Notes under the pieces: model-generated
The model's database searches: none
What the model saw: only the letters and a program-made list of their open reading frames with translations
Told to the model about the DNA's origin: nothing
Shown here: piece by piece, positions 1 through 12,200 of the stretch
Numbering within the stretch: the stretch's first letter is position 1
How the letters are laid out: every line of letters starts with the position of its first letter
DNA from: Macrostomum hystrix
Lineage: Eukaryota > Platyhelminthes > Macrostomidae
Direction of reading: 5' to 3'
DNA: 64,000 bases
Assembly (NCBI GenBank): GCA_950097015.1
Contig: CATNEN010000038.1
Location: 25,953,001 to 26,017,000 of the forward strand
Position numbers and translations under genes: made by a program

Positions 1-448
1 AACCTGGAGCAGACGGAGAGCCGGCAGCAGTGGTGGCAGCTCCGGACTGTTCAGCAGGTGCGGTCGAATCAGCAGCCGTCAGGCCGCCGTCCATCACAGC
101 CTGGTAGTGATCCAGCACCCGCCTAGTTGGCAGCCATTGGGTCTGGCCGGCTTCCCAGCAGGCCAAGCGGACCCATGCGCCAGGAGCCTCGCGACTCGGC
201 GGCTGCAGAGCCAATCGGATCATTTCCAATCGATGATAAGCCGTGGCGAGGCCGTCCAATTGGGCGACAGACGCGTAGGCATCGGCTACTGGCGAAACCA
301 AGCCGCCGAGGACGCGAAATCTTCCAGTGCGTGTCAGAGCGTCTCTGGCTAATTCAAACATGCGCAGATGCATATTAGTGACGGGATTGTAGGAGCCGCA
401 TGCCACTAATAGTACATTGTGTACTGGCAAATCTCCACCACCAGTCAT
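1..448 (-). CDS. NMNAT: Nicotinamide/nicotinate mononucleotide adenylyltransferase, N-terminal part (runs off window)
   Basis: The minus strand from ATG 448-446 is open to the window edge (149 codons), and the codon just before the ATG is a stop, which fixes the start. The N-terminus reads VLLVACGSYNPVTNMHLRMF, the nucleotide-binding motif of eukaryotic NMNAT (GSFNPITNMHLR in the family), followed by RVLGGLVSPVADAY, HRLEMIRLAL and WVRLACWEAGQTQW, all in the family order. NMNAT joins NMN or NaMN to ATP to make NAD or NaAD, the last step of NAD synthesis. After about residue 120 there is an Ala/Ser/Pro-rich stretch, like the variable insert of NMNAT1/2; the C-terminal catalytic part lies outside the window. 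No intron is needed in the visible part. The isoform cannot be decided. Confidence 0.9.
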   Translation of the reverse strand, partial: MTGGGDLPVHNVLLVACGSYNPVTNMHLRMFELARDALTRTGRFRVLGGLVSPVADAYASVAQLDGLATAYHRLEMIRLALQPPSREAPGAWVRLACWEAGQTQWLPTRRVLDHYQAVMDGGLTAADSTAPAEQSGAATTAAGSPSAPG

Positions 449-1838
449 TTACTAGAGTCGAAACTTTCCAGCAGACTTTTAAATAAAATGTAAAACTAAT
501 GATTCAACTGATTAGTTAACCCTGACGTCTCCTGAAATTGAATGGAATAAAACAATGAACACTAAATAAAAATTGGGTTTCAGTAAAAAATTAGTATATT
601 GGACTAGAAAGTTTTGCCCCCACTTTGGGGGCTCGCTAGTCTAATAGAGGAACTCAATCAGAAAATTCGCCCTTAGCTATTGCTTAAATAACTAACTAAA
701 TAAATAATAACTAATACCCAATAATACCCACTTCAAAAGTTGGCCATCTCTGCCAAAACTGCCATAACTATTCTCCCGCTAGATATAAAATTTGGCAAAA
801 TTTCCCCTTTGACCACAATTCTCCTCACACTTCTCCTTTAAGCTGTCAATTTAGCTTAATTTGGTTTAATTTTAAGCTCTTCTATTAAGCTAAACAACTT
901 TACAATGTCATTTGGTAAATCCTATAAAGTAGTCTTTTTTATGCCAGCAGCTTAGTGATTAACTTATTGTGGATTGCCAATAAAAAATTTAAACATTTAC
1001 TGATAAGTGATAACTTATACAAGTTTAGCAATAACATACATTTGTAAACTTATAAGTAGCTTAAACTACACAAAATTACCATGCAGTTTTTTAGGATAAG
1101 CCTTGCAATAATAGTTTTGTGATGATCATTCTGAACTAAGCTTTCTAAATGATTCATAATCTGATAGCAGCTTAGTCATAGTTACAAAGCACAATGAGAT
1201 CAGCTAAGCCAGAATAATCACATAATCTGCTTAGCCATAATCTAATATAATCATAGCTATAATAATACTCTTAAATAAGCATAGTGACATGACAAGTTAG
1301 CTATATTAGCTATCTTTCCTCAGCATCAAACAAACAATGCTAAGCTTGCTATATTTTTATTCAGCTCTGAAATGAATGCTTAGCTATAATTATTTAATTT
1401 GGCTTTCATAATTTTAAAAAGCTACATTTGAAAAATCCTTGAAAGCTGAGCATAATTTAGATAAAAAACATAGGAATATAATTTAAAACGAATCAAATTA
1501 TTTCTTATTGGCTGGTTCCATCAATGATTCAAGCTTAAATCAAATTATATATTTTGCCTAGCTATGTTGCAAGCCCCTAGGCCTAATTACAAATCACACA
1601 CAACCTAACAGCATGGACTTTCTGGATATTAATGAGGGCTGGCAAAACTGCTTTGTAATATCATTGTAAAAAAACAGATTGGAATTGAGTTCTACGCTAA
1701 TTACTTCTCTAAGTCTAAGTCAATATGCTAGAGACAGATTAAGTAACAAAGAAAGATTAATAATCATATAAAATAAAATGGGTAGATTACAAACTAAGAA
1801 GAAAGGAAATTTCAGAATTAGGCCTTATCCTCACACTA
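449..1838. other. AT-rich gene-free region
   Basis: About 1.4 kb of AT-rich sequence upstream of the NMNAT gene. Words such as GCTTAGC and TTTAGCTTAA recur, but I see no ORF, RNA gene or clear element. It ends with ATTAGGCCTTATCC (1817-1830), which recurs on the far side of the following minisatellite. Confidence 0.6.
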
Positions 1839-2542
1839 CTGTCAGGTGTATCCTGACGATTCTGTCAGGTGTATCCTGACGATTCTGTCAGGTGTATCCC
1901 GATGATTCTGTCAGGTGTATCCTGATGATTCTGTCAGGTGTATCCCGTAGATTCTGTCAGGTGTATTCTGAAGATTCTGTCAGGTGTATCCCGTAGATTC
2001 TGTCAGGTGTATCCTGACGATTCTGTCAGGTGTATCCTGACGATTCTGTCAGGTGTATTTCCAAGATTCTGTCAGGTGTATCCCGTAGATTCTGTCAGGT
2101 GTATCCCGTAGATTCTGTCAGGTGTATCCTGACGATTCTGTCAGGTGTATCCTGACGATTCTGTCAGGTGTATTTCGAAGATTCTGTCAGGTGTATCCCG
2201 TAGATTCTGTCAGGTGTATCCTGACGATTCTGTCAGGTGTATCCCGTAGATTCTGTCAGATGTATCCCGTAGATTCTGTCAGGTGTATCCCGTAGATTCT
2301 GTCAGGTGTATCCCGTAGATTCTGTCAGATGTATCCCGTAGATTCTGTCAGGTGTATCCCAAAGATTCTGTCAGGTGTATCCCGTAGATTCTGTCTGATG
2401 TATCCCGTAGATTCTGTCAGGTGTATCCCAAAGATTCTGTCAGGTGTATCCCATAGATTCTGTCAGATGTATCCCGTAGATTCTGTCAGGTGTATTCCAA
2501 AGATTCTGTCAGGTGTATCCCAAAGATTCTGTCAGGTGTATT
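1839..2542. repeat. 23-bp minisatellite, about 30 copies
   Basis: The unit is CTGTCAGGTGTATCC plus a variable end (CGTAGATT, TGACGATT or CAAAGATT), 23 bp long and repeated about 30 times without interruption. Variants are interspersed in mixed order, as expected from unequal exchange. The array is bracketed by a 14-bp direct repeat, ATTAGGCCTTATCC, at 1817-1830 and 2540-2553. It does not code. Confidence 0.95.
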
Positions 2543-5205
2543 AGGCCTTATCCATACTTGGACACCTAGAAATTTCTACACATTGGAAACATGAAAGGAC
2601 TGGATAAATTGCCAATAGCAAGAGAATTATAGTTAAAGTGTCTGGCTGCTCAGGCACAGTCAAACATATACTAGGCCTACCAGGAGAAGTTAATTTACTG
2701 GTGCATAAATGTGTATAAATTGGGCGTAAATTTATTTTTGTTCGCAAAATTAATTTCTTCTTTTAAAATGTTGAACGATGAAGCTGATAATGTCAACTGG
2801 TAACACAACCGGTGGGAAACATTTTTAAATGGCACTGAGCATTGCTCAGTTCAGTTCAATGCAGTCCTAACTGTCTCAGATTCCTAAACTGGGTAATAAT
2901 GATGAATCCAGTACAGAATGCTGCCACAAGCTTTGGAAGCCTAGGGTGAAGGCATTGCCATAGATACTCTTGGATGTGCAATTCAAAGAGGGCATTGCTA
3001 GTGCCATGCCACATAGTCTCGTCAGTACTTGCCTTCACTTCCATCAGATCCCTTGAATCCATATATTTTTTAGTTCCGTCAGTGCCTGTGCCGGCAGAAC
3101 TTCATTCGGTGGCACAATCCACGATGCTCTTGGGGGCTGCCCAGCCATTTGCAAATCAGAAGAGTCTCAAAGTCTCTAAAATCCAAACTATAGTGAGGGC
3201 TCAATAAAATTCAGCTGAATTTCTGTGAACCAAACAACTCTATGCGGCTACTATGGGCCATAGACAACTCCCATTCGTCATTCCGCGTTATTGGCACCAT
3301 TTTAAAAGAGGAAAATAATTTCGCGAACGAAAGTACATTTACACCCTAAATTGTATTATTTGAACTAAGAGCATTCTTCTTGAATTGTTCATTAAACAAT
3401 TTTTCTGAAAAGTTTCATTTCCAATCAATGCAAACATAGGGAAATCATTTGGACTCTTACACAATTGGAGGCTATAAATTAACATTATAAATTGATAGAT
3501 TCAATAAATAATATTTTTTATATGGATATGAGCTTAATTATAAAACTATTTAATACTAAACTTTGCTAAACAATTTTATTTTTAGCTAATATTAATTGTC
3601 AGATTCTTACCAACTCAAGAAGAACTGAACTTAATATTACAAATAAGCTGGTTAAATATTTATTAAAAGCTTACTAGTATTATATGGTGTACGACTGTAC
3701 GTGTACCGTGTTACGACACATTAAAATTAAATAAAACTAATTCACGAAGTTAAATTTGTGAATGCTAGAAACTGCGTAGCTTAACAATATATTTGCGACA
3801 ATAAACAATTACTGCGTTGCAGCTTTGTACATAGAAAGGATATGACATGTTATAAATAAAACAACAAAATTAACTTCACAAAAGAAAAGTTTTGTCTAAT
3901 GAAAGCAAAAAGTTATCTTCTGCTTACGTCATACTTTAACTTTTGTGTTTATTGTGTGTTAAAACCACAGAAATGACCAAATAAGTTCTTGTGTGTTCTG
4001 TGATAAAATTAGCTTAGGTGACTGCTATAGAATTAATACGTAGCTTCGACTATTACTTTTACTACCAAAAGAATTTGTCTTTGTATTTTTATTACAAAAA
4101 GAAAAATGGTGACTGCACATCATGGCCGTAGAGAAGATGGCTTGACACACAAGATGAGCGAACATTAGTAAAATAAAGTGTTGCGAATAATACAGATAAA
4201 TTTCGACATTTGAAATACTTATGGCAATATCGACTGCTATTCACATGAGAGGATTATAGTTTTCCACTATACTAATTTGAGTCTAATCTTGATCTATATA
4301 GAGTCAGATATTCAGCCTTGCGCAGGCCATTTTCTGCAATTGCTGTTAAAAAATAACCAATGGAGAGAAATATAGCCACAAGCACGAACAAATATCTGAA
4401 TATCCAATATACAAAGAAGGGGGAACCTAAAAGAAGAATTCGTCACCTAGAGTGAGAATTCGTATGTGCCAATTTATGGATATTGACAATGAAGGCGTAC
4501 CATATGACCACATCGATACAGATCGCCGCCTGCCAAAGATGACTTTATAAACGGCCAAGACTAGGGGCACGCACAATAATTTGCAGATAATGCAATAAAT
4601 CTAAAAATATATTTCCCCTTTGCTCCCAACACTGTAAGAGCAGATCAGGAGAACGCAAGAAGACCAAGCTACTCCAAGCCTTGGCCCCTACTTTTGGGAC
4701 AGTAATTCGGGATTTGTTTCAACGCGGGTTGCTTCATAATTTCTGCAAAGTTATAATTACAGTTTTAGCTAGTAACAACGTCAGCAGCAACAATGGACGC
4801 AAGCCCAAAAAATCAGGGAGGCAGGGTCATATGGCGCGCCACATGCAGAGCCAGCGTGCTGCGAAGAAATATCCATTCGATATATATATCACTGGCGGTT
4901 CGATGGCGCCTTACTATAATTACTATAAGAGACTATAATAGCTGCTCTAGAACCCTGCTGTAGGCACAGAGGATAAATAGGAGCGCGTCTCTCGACTCCA
5001 GTCATATACGCCTTGCGAAAGTCCAGAAACAGGATGAGCAGCGTTGACTGACTGGTGAGGAGGCTGACACGGTAAAGTTGGTTACTGTACCACGTTGCGG
5101 CCATAACCCGTTCTGCTCGTAACGGAGGTACGGGTCCAGCACCGACTGCCAGGTGATCGAGGAACAGTCGTTTGAAAAGATTCGCATGAAAGGTTAAGTT
5201 TAAGC
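2543..5205. other. Gene-free AT-rich region
   Basis: About 2.7 kb with no convincing gene. A minus-strand open stretch at 2856-3062 has protein-like composition but no family I can name and no splice context, so it is at most a decayed fragment. The rest is AT-rich and unremarkable. Confidence 0.5.
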
Positions 5206-5336
5206 TGCCTAATAATAAAAATAATATAAATAATAATTGCAGGAGCTAGAGCTGCAGACATGGCACACCATTTGACCCTAGACCCGCAGCCAAAGAGAAG
5301 GCCATTTTACCTATTTAGCTGCCTCCTGCATTGGCA
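5206..5336 (-). mobile_element. SINE-A 3' fragment
   Basis: An AATAAT-rich tail (5207-5240) is followed by TTGCAGGAG and then CTAGACCCGCAGCCA, which is the 3' end of SINE-A in reverse orientation. The tRNA-like head is absent. Confidence 0.7.
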
Positions 5337-7385
5337 CCTAAAATCTATATAACCTAGGTTGGGATGGCATCTACGAAATGAAACCTTTCAAAACGATTAA
5401 ATTACTATCACACGTCTGTGCCCTTAAATGTTTGGTCTTCAAACAAAAATATGGCGCTCTTTACTATTTAACTCTATTTCAGAGCTCTCTGATCTATTAC
5501 CGGAGAGCTCTATTTCAGAGCTCTCATAACTATATTACCGGAGAATAACTCAGTACGATTAAAAACACATGCAAATAAAAAAAATTCATCGGAAAATATA
5601 TATTCTGAATGTCTGTGCAGTAATTATAGTAGGCTATCTCTAAAGTCGTAAGGATTTTAAGGAACAATACATTCAGAACCATTAAACAACTATCAGAAGT
5701 TATGTGGTTACACAAAAACAAAATTCCTTTTCACCGAAAACCACTGCACTCCCGTCAAAAAAAAATTGGCTCCTATATTAGGTCTGGCGGCAGGGTACGT
5801 CGCAGTTCGCCGAATCTCATCACCGCTTTTTGTACATCCTGTCGGCAAGTATCATAGAATGAAAACCGGTAGTAAAGTAATAATAGGAATAAAGACTACC
5901 GGAATGGTTATCGTCATAGTCATTGAGTCATCGCAAAAAGCATGCGAAAAATCACTCCCAAGTAATGGTGACAGTCTCACCATTAGCGACTATCTTGATA
6001 TTCTAAGACGAGCCGGCAACTTCCTTAGAAACTGCATCGATCGTTAAAGAAGTGAAAGCGCCTGTCGGCTTGCCATCAGCAGTTCGAATGGCCACTTTGC
6101 ACTGAAGTGTCCTCGAGATCTGTAGATGATCACGTGTGTCAAGCGATATCTTGCTTGAGGACCTCTCTTGTTGGACACTGGCCTCATGCAGCGTGGTGGC
6201 GTGGTGACGACTGGTTGTGAACCTACCAGAATTCTCATGTACAGTCGTCAGCGATTTTACAACTCCGTCCAGTGTGTGATGACCTAGTGGAACATTTTAG
6301 TACCACAATTGCCAATTTGGACGCTCGATTCACACCGATAGTAGCCCAGAAGCAGGTTTTTCACACCATGCATGCATCTATTGTATGCAGTTCATGTTAA
6401 ATGCATATTAGTTATCAGCTTGCTGGTCGTATCTAAAAATGTAAATTTAGCTTTCGCTGAATAAATTCAGCAGACCTGCATTTTGCCAATTCAGCAGACC
6501 AGAACTCAAGCACTGCGCATCATTAAAATGCATGCTCTGCATGGCCAAATTTAGATTTTCGCACAGTCCGAGAATTTTCCATCGCGCATGATGTTGAAGT
6601 TACCTTTGCTTCTTGGTAATTTCCATGGCACTGAATAATGCTTATTCAGTGCCAGTGCAGAGTTGCACTTTTCTCCTAAGGAGAACAATGGCGATGAGAT
6701 GGAGCTCAAAGGAGAAGAGAAAAAGCATTTATGTGAGAAGGTTTTCATAGTCGTATATATGCCACCACACTTACCAACCTTAGTGGAACTATATTGTCTT
6801 TCTATACGAATAGCACCAACATGAGTAATAAGTTTCAAAATTTGCAGTAAAAGAAAGACATCGTTGGAAATTATGTTAATTATATATTTATAGTCGAGTT
6901 TTCTTATGCTCAAATTGTTTTTCTAGAAAATGCTCACATCTAAAGATTTGCGACTAAGCTGTTTATTATTTATTCTAAACTACACTATTTGTGGCTACAA
7001 AAAACTGCATGCAATGCGCTCACGTAGTTCACAATTGTGTAGTATAGAATAGAAGAGCTATTAGTGAGGCAATGTTTTTTACCGAGTGCAACTAGCGATC
7101 AAGGTCATAAATATTTACTTGGTGTACGCTGTGGGTCCATTCACTATTAAAACTGTAGGATTTTAAGCGCTTTTTACTGTTAAAGTATGCAACAGTAATT
7201 TAGTGTGAGCGTACAGCAATCATTGGTGCACGCCTCAAATGTCTATGGCTCAAAGTTATGGGAAGTTTAGCGAATTAGAGATATTATAGCAAGTCGTGGT
7301 CATAGACAGTCTAGTCGCACGATGGGCTTCGATTGATTGATATACTCGAAATCCCTACAAAATGATACAATCAAGTGATGACACT
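5337..7385. other. Gene-free region with small palindromes
   Basis: No supported gene. A direct duplication of about 40 bp (TCTATTTCAGAGCTCTC...ATTACCGGAGA) lies at 5473-5546. A perfect hairpin with 13-bp arms and a 3-nt loop lies at 6626-6654 (TGGCACTGAATAA arm). Short open frames at 5766-6238 have no recognisable homology and no splice context. Confidence 0.5.
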
Positions 7386-7480
7386 CGGCTTTTGAGTGCA
7401 GTAACGACATAGGCACGAGTGCACGAGTGCACTAGAATGAGACGCACTCGCATCGAGGTCGTTGCTGCACTCAAAAGCCG
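7386..7480. repeat. Long near-perfect inverted repeat (hairpin)
   Basis: CGGCTTTTGAGTGCAGTAAC at 7386 continues to 7408 and pairs with 7458-7480: 23-nt arms with one mismatch. Pairing continues less perfectly inward (GCACGAGTGC against GCACTCGCAT), giving a stem of about 40 bp. It could be a foldback MITE remnant or a pre-miRNA-like hairpin. Confidence 0.75.
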
Positions 7481-8715
7481 TGCTTCGACATCATTACTGC
7501 GTCCTATAAATGACAAATCCCTTAATATAATACCAGAAGGCGCAATATCTACCGTTTATATTAAACAAAAAACGTTGTTTATGGCCAGTTTTTTTAAGAG
7601 AACTATGAGCGATAAGCAATAAAAGCATGTAGGCGGCAGGCAATAATCGTGACGCAATCATATTAGGCCATAGAATAATGAGGCGAGATGCGAAATTCAA
7701 AACAGTACGTTGCTGTTTTGTGTTTAATAAAATGTGTGTAATAAATGTGTGTTTTCTTAAACAGCCAAATTGTTAGACAATGTTTTCATAGTATACTAGC
7801 AAACAAATTTATGAATACAACAATATATAATAAAAGATCAAGCATCTTGTTAAGCTATCAACATGCGATACACGTACGCTGGGTACGCTCAGATTCATGC
7901 ACGCACTTAAAACGCGACACACGAACCGAGGTGGGGCTAGCACCAAATGCTGGCTTGATAGAATTTCTATGATGGAAGAGCCAATTGGAATTGCATCAAC
8001 AATTAGTGTGCTCAGAAAAAGTAGGTGAGTAGCCACAGAGGTTAGACAACGAGAGAGGGAGAGAGAGATAGACAGAGAGAGCATTGTGGCCCAGGAATTC
8101 ACATTAGGGCCTCTCAGGACAAACCCCCCATGAGTCGGTCAAATGTCGAGCAAAATTACTGTGCAGTACCTTAGTTGATTAACCGAAATTTATCTTATGA
8201 AAAACTATATTAAACAGGCGAGACTAGGCAGACAATAAGACTATGGTTGTGGCCGTAAACCTGTGACCGAATTCGCAAGCATCACTGGATTCTGTCTGCC
8301 CATCACAGCACCTGAGTGTACACTCAACCTCAAACAAAGCCAACCACGCAGTAGTGGGCAACCGACTGTTTGTATAAGAAAGCGCTGTTTTTGCTTTCCA
8401 AACTGAACACGAAACCTTGGAGAGGCGCTAAAGTCCAAAAGATAATTCCACAGCTTCAAAAATATTCTCAGCTGCATACGAAAACATTCGCTTTTCTAAG
8501 AGCGACAACCTTAAAAACGGAAAATAAGTCCTGGCTTCATCTATCTCGAAAGGAATCGATAGCAGCGCTCTTGTGGACATAGTTTGATAAACTTCATTTT
8601 AAACGATGAGCAAGGTGGTAAGTGCTTGTCAATAGTTTAGTTACGGCATTTTCGTTAATTTAGTTAAGCACCTTAAGTTCTTAAGCACATTAAGCACCTT
8701 AGGTGCTTAAGTCCG
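7481..8715. other. Gene-free region
   Basis: No supported gene. It holds a GA-rich microsatellite near 8050-8085 and a palindrome, TTAAGCACCT-T-AGGTGCTTAA, near 8688-8708. Confidence 0.5.
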
Positions 8716-9004
8716 ATTTCATGGCGAGGCCACATTTATATGTGGCACAGCCACGCAGAGAAGGCTTGGGGGCTTTTCGTGCAATTTGCGCCCTTAAGGG
8801 CCAACCTCCAAGGCACAGAGAAGTTTACACTGCCTGACGATGAGAAAGTCAGGGCAGATGTACACACCTGTGTGAGCGTATGCCTGGGTACGGAATCTAT
8901 GTGTGCTCGGAGTCAGCAAAATGGCAGAATTGCTTCCTCGCTCTCGCTGGCTGCGGGTCTAGTGTCACCAAATAATGTGCCACTGCTTTCAGCCCTCTGC
9001 TATC
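8716..9004 (+). mobile_element. SINE-A, 5'-truncated copy
   Basis: It begins at GGCGAGGCCACATTTAT, the segment just after the tRNA-like head. It continues through GGCTTGGGGGCTTTTCGTGC, TGCCTGACGATGAGAAAGTC and CTGGCTGCGGGTCTAGTGTC to the GCCCTC end. It lies upstream of the SLC6 gene. Confidence 0.85.
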
Positions 9005-9044
9005 GCTATTTTTGTTATAACTAATGCTGGCACTCATAATTTAC

Positions 9045-9127
9045 TTATGGCTTCTCTTGGGCTGAGATTCGAACTCCCGAAGTCTCGTTCAAAAGTCCTA
9101 AGCTCTAACCACTGAACCACAAGTTTC
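9045..9127 (-). repeat. tRNA-headed repeat fragment (fourth family)
   Basis: Read on the minus strand, TGGTTCAGTGGTTAGAGC looks like a Pol III A box and GGAGTTCGAATCTC like a B box. Related B-box pieces occur near 18205-18225, 20262-20290 and 21370-21390, so this is probably a tRNA-derived SINE head and not a working tRNA gene; the anticodon arm does not fold convincingly. Confidence 0.55.
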
Positions 9128-9275
9128 CTTGGTATATTTCGTTCATACTATCTGTTTGAGCTTAACAGCCTTAAGCTCATTTCATGAGCTTAATTTAATA
9201 GCAATTTCAAACCTTAAATTTCTTCTTCTGGGCTGCACCTTGCAGCAGGAATTCCAGGGTGGCAGTGGCGTCGCT

Positions 9276-12200
9276 ATGCAGCCACTTGGCGGAGCCGCCA
9301 ACAGCGATGCGCTAAACAACGTCAGTGATGGCGAAGGCGGAGACGAGAACAAGGAGCGCGGAAACTGGACCGGCCGTTTCGACTTCATCCTGTCAGCTGT
9401 TGGCTTCGCAGTCGGTCTGGGTAACGTGTGGCGCTTCCCCTACCTGTGCTATCAGAACGGCGGCGGTGCGTTTCTGATCCCCTACGTCATCATGCTGTGC
9501 GTGGCTGGACTGCCTCTGTTCTACTTTGAGCTAGCCTTCGGACAGTTCGCCAACCTCGGACCCGTCACCATCTGGCGGGCGAGTCCCATTCTGAAAGGTA
9601 AGTCTTTTGCTGCAGCTGTGAAACTCAGCAATATTGAAAACCACCACCCTGGACAAAGTGTACCTGAACGTGGTTGGGGAACTCAATGTGCAATGACTCA
9701 TACAAGCTCAATGTGCACTCTGATCACAAAAATGCGACGTTTATTAGCACCAGCACTAAGCCTCCACTGTACGAGCCTCGTAATATTAATACTCGTACGA
9801 GCGTAATAATAATAGCAGGGGGAAAACATTTGGTGAGTACACGCGCACACAGGTATCGTACGCAGGTACACAGTGTACATCTACCTGAATTTCTCATCGT
9901 CAGTTAGTGTACACTTTCACTTTACTTCCCAAGCTCCCGAGGCCTTCTCTCCACGGCTGCACCCCAAACCCCGTAGCCTGTCGTAGCTCATATTTGAGCT
10001 CATTAGGCCATGATGCCGTTGCCTCATGTCGTGGCTCGCCATCGCTTATCATCAGTCAGTCATACGGCAAACATTTAGAGTCAATACTATTTACTTGTTT
10101 GTTGGTAATGTGAAACTTCATGGTGGCGTCCGATAAGTTATCAAGTGCTGTACTGGAGCAATCCAAAAAAGGCCGATAGCTAGTAGCCAATTATGCTGTG
10201 CTCAAAACGGTAGGCAAATCGCGCTAACCAACCAGTTGAACCGGAGGGGGGAGCCTCCACACGTTTATTATATAATTCAGTGCAAATAGGCTAAAACGGA
10301 GGGGGTGGGTGGACGATGCCACTGCACAATGCGAACGAGGGTTAGAGAAACAAGGTGAGTGCGCAGAGTGGAAGCGGACGTACAGTAATTGTAAATAAGG
10401 TAGATTTAAATAAGCATACAGCGAGTCAGCGACCAATCATACCACCTGCCTCCCGAACATTCCCCCCACCTTGACATGACAATGACAAAAAACGCTATTC
10501 GATGACAAACAAAAATTGAACGAATGTCGAATCAACAGCAACCTGCACGGACTAAACCTAACGACAAGCAATGCTAACACCTACCGGCACAAATACTTAG
10601 AGTACGAACATGCATGCGTGTGGAACGCGGAACAAAGGATTATAATCAATATGGATCAAAAAATTCGCTAATAAATATTAATAACGCGATTTACTTCAAC
10701 TGAAAAACTAGCGCAAACAAATGAAATACCGTCACCAAATAGTCACAACATTTGTTACCTTGAAAAAAACAACAAAGAAACGACACTTAAATGAAATGAT
10801 GGATTTTAATAAAATCTCAAGTCTACTCCAACCTCGTAATAAACAATGCTCAACTCTAAACCAGCCAGTACGCGACACACCTGAAACGAAAAACTTACGC
10901 AGCGATACGTTCAAGCATATAAATCAGCTTACATGTATGATGCGCTCCTAATCTAAATTTGCAAACGAAAAATTCGAAACAGCAAAAAAACTGACCAAAG
11001 CAAAAGAAACGATTTAGAAAACGCATTTTAACGCTACCTTACTTAAATATGCATGACAAAATAAACCCTACGCCGATATTGCAACGCTCTAATGAGAAAC
11101 AACACCGCAGCATAAAAACAAAACAAAGTACGGAACAATAACCAAAAATAATACGACTCAAATAGTCTGCAATCTCGCACTCAACTGACAGTCCAACGAT
11201 TTTAACACTCCAATTCAAACAAAAAAAACTTCAGCCAGCTGAAATCGGGCACAACTTAGTTATTGGTCGCGTCATTGTGCGGTCACCGACTCTGATCGTG
11301 GCGACTCTCACGTGACCGTCGGGGCCGCGAGTCACCTCCAACACGCGAGCCAGCGGCCAATGACCTCGAGGCGAGTCCGGACTCACGAGCAGCGCCACGT
11401 CTCCGGGCTGTAGATCAGGAAGCTCTCGGCGCCACTTGCTGCGCGGCGCGAGTCCCGGCAGCCACTCGCGCAACCACCGCCGCCAGACCTGCGCCACTAG
11501 CTGCTGAACATGTCGCCATCTTTTTGAAGGGCTGCGCGCGATGTCCACGTCCACCTCCGGAGCAAACTGCCCACCGCCTTGACCGATGAGGAAGTGGTTT
11601 GGAGTCAGCGGAACGTCGTCGCTCGGATGGGCCGATTGGTAGGTCAGTGGTCTCGAATTTAACAGCGCTTCCGCTCCAGCAACGGCACTCAGCAGCTCCT
11701 CGTCCGTGACGTCCGCCTCCTTCAACGTATTCCAAATAGCCTTCTTTGCCGCCTTTATCATTATTTCATGCACGCCGCCGAAGTGCGGAGCAGCGGGAGG
11801 ATTGAAGTGCCATCGCATCTGCTGGTAGGCTGTCTGTTGCTGCAGCTTCTTGGTGTCCAACGCGTTGACCAGTTCCTGAAGTTCGCGCACAGCTCCGTAC
11901 GCTTTCTCCGACGCATCCACAAACACGTGCAGACTGCCATTTTTTGCCTCTGCCTCCTCCAGCGCCCTCGGTAGTCGGATCTCACTCAGGTGTTTCAGGT
12001 CTCTGCACCAATCGCTCACTCTCGCTAAGAGGTCCGCATTCAGCGTTTCGTCCCAATCAAGACCACACTGCCACAGCTCCTGCATCAACATTTTTGCTTG
12101 CACAAAAAATGGAGAAATCAAACCAAGCGGATCAAAGACGCTCGCCAGCTTCTTCAACAGACTTCTCTTGGTGGTCACCTGACACGCATCTAATTCTTGC

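Noticed and set aside
1839-2542. Regular spacing suggesting a CRISPR array
   Set aside because: Units are contiguous 23-bp repeats with no unique spacers, in an animal genome.
2856-3062. 68-codon minus-strand frame (DETMWHGTSNALFELHIQEY...)
   Set aside because: Protein-like composition but no recognised family, no splice partner and no support from flanks; at most a relic.
6551-6913. 120-codon minus-strand frame
   Set aside because: Low-complexity and AT-driven; it spans the perfect hairpin at 6626-6654 and has no homology signal.
9045-9127. A functional tRNA gene on the minus strand
   Set aside because: A and B boxes are present but no clean cloverleaf or anticodon loop is seen, and related pieces recur, so it is a SINE head.
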